Positions 4,955 to 5,625 of a DNA stretch of 5,625 nt are shown here, in pieces. Position 1 is the first letter of the stretch, and each line of letters opens with the position of its first letter. This DNA is from an uncultured Actinomycetes bacterium (GTDB taxonomy: Bacteria > Actinomycetota > Thermoleophilia > Miltoncostaeales > Miltoncostaeaceae), in the NCBI GenBank assembly GCA_903928615.1, contig CAIYRJ010000146.1, positions 1 to 5,625 on the forward strand. The letters are read 5' to 3'. Below the pieces are notes generated by a model. That model saw only the letters and a list, made by a program, of their open reading frames with translations. It ran no database searches and was not told where the DNA came from. A program made the position numbers and the translations under genes.

Positions 4955-5625
4955 GTGACCTCTCATCGCAATCCAGCCCTGCAGCACGTGCGCCGGCTGC
5001 AGCAGAAGCGCACGCGCCGCGAGGAGCGCCTGCTCGTGGCCGAGGGCGAGGATGTCGTGCAGGCCGCGCTCGACCGCGGCATCACCCCGGTGATGCTGCT
5101 GGTGGACGAGGAGCGCGTGCCGGCGGATGACCCGCGCCTGGCCGCCACCGCCGGGGTGGCCGAGCGCTATGCGATCTCCACGCGCCTGATGGGCGGGGTG
5201 AGCACGCTCGCCCAGCCGCCGCGCGTGATCGGCGTGTTCCCGCAGTCGGGGCCGCACCACTTCCGCACCGTGGCCATGCCACCCGCGCTCGGCGTGTACC
5301 TGGCGGGCGTGGCCGACCCGGGGAACGTGGGCACGCTCATCCGCACCTCGGCTGCGCTCGGCGCCGACTGGCTGGCCCTCGGCCCGGGCTCGGCCGACGC
5401 CGCGCATCCCCGCGCGGTGCGCGCGGCCATGGGCGCCACCTTCGCGCTGCCGGTGCTCGAGGGCGTGCGGCCCGACGATCTGGCCACGCGCGAGGGCTTT
5501 CGCGTGGTGGCTGCCGTGGCGCACGGGGGAGAGGCGCCCTGGGACATCGACCTCACGGTGCCCACCGTGCTGGCGCTCGGCGCCGAACGGGCCGGGCTCG
5601 ACCCCGTGATGGACTCCCTGCGCGA
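4955..5625 (+). CDS. SpoU/TrmH-family RNA 2'-O-methyltransferase (3' end outside window)
   Basis: Probably transfers a methyl group from S-adenosylmethionine to a ribose 2'-OH in rRNA or tRNA. Seen in 223 codons: the N-terminal substrate-binding domain starts VTSHRNPALQHVRRLQQKRT and LLVAEGEDVVQAAL (26-39), matching the usual TSxxNPxVK...FxxEG opening. SPOUT motif 1 is ADPGNVGTLIRTSAALGAD (120-138), with N124 and R130 at conserved positions. Motif 2 is LALGAERAGLDP (206-217). Motif 3, with the last part of the trefoil knot, would lie beyond the window. GTG at 4955 is chosen because homology begins at once and no earlier in-frame ATG or GTG was seen; there is no SD. The place after rplT matches the actinobacterial TsnR-like gene, usually followed by pheS-pheT. 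The exact RNA target cannot be told. Confidence 0.92.
   Translation, partial: MTSHRNPALQHVRRLQQKRTRREERLLVAEGEDVVQAALDRGITPVMLLVDEERVPADDPRLAATAGVAERYAISTRLMGGVSTLAQPPRVIGVFPQSGPHHFRTVAMPPALGVYLAGVADPGNVGTLIRTSAALGADWLALGPGSADAAHPRAVRAAMGATFALPVLEGVRPDDLATREGFRVVAAVAHGGEAPWDIDLTVPTVLALGAERAGLDPVMDSLR

Noticed and set aside
4919..5524. 201-codon His-rich minus-strand frame
   Set aside because: Antisense of the SpoU-family methyltransferase, whose SPOUT motifs are plain on the plus strand.

Overview
The window is high-GC, densely packed bacterial DNA, most likely from an actinobacterium-like lineage (Actinobacteriota; a Thermoleophilia-type relative is possible but cannot be settled here). The reasons are strong G/C preference at third codon positions, the infC-rpmI-rplT-SpoU methyltransferase order common in Actinobacteria, and several genes with a TANNNT hexamer 6-8 nt before the ATG, the layout of leaderless transcripts. 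I see no mobile element, CRISPR array, tRNA or rRNA.

Layout. (1) 1-755, minus: 5'-part of a SIS-domain sugar-phosphate-binding protein that runs off the left edge. (2) 780-917, plus: 45-aa zinc-ribbon protein, divergent from the SIS gene across 24 bp holding two back-to-back -10 hexamers. (3) 914-1231, minus: 105-aa helical protein of unknown function, converging on the zinc-ribbon gene so that one CTAG supplies both stops. (4) 1232-1364: divergent intergenic region with a leaderless-type promoter at each end and a dyad near the right one. (5) 1365-2756, plus: cation diffusion facilitator (CDF) metal exporter with an unusually long three-part cytosolic tail. (6) 2753-3511 (or 3529), minus: YgjP-type zinc metallopeptidase, again converging with overlapping stops. 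(7) 3530-3661: divergent intergenic region carrying the infC promoter and a structured leader. (8) 3662-4306 infC (IF3), 4326-4523 rpmI (L35), 4527-4889 rplT (L20) and 4955-5625+ a SpoU/TrmH-family RNA 2'-O-methyltransferase cut by the right edge, probably one transcription unit.

How the genes relate. The right third is a conserved translation operon: an initiation factor, two 50S proteins and an RNA methyltransferase. The left two thirds are unrelated housekeeping or accessory genes arranged in alternating divergent and convergent pairs.

No wholly new multi-gene system is evident. The most interesting signals are regulatory. First, the infC leader has a strong Shine-Dalgarno (SD) sequence 24 nt from the only usable infC start but 7 nt from a CTG-initiated 9-codon ORF overlapping infC, plus mutually exclusive hairpins. 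Second, the 24-bp SIS/zinc-ribbon gap looks like a single bidirectional leaderless promoter. Third, matching 9-mers and TANNNT boxes occur at both ends of the CDF/unknown-gene intergenic region. All are read by eye and none has been tested computationally.
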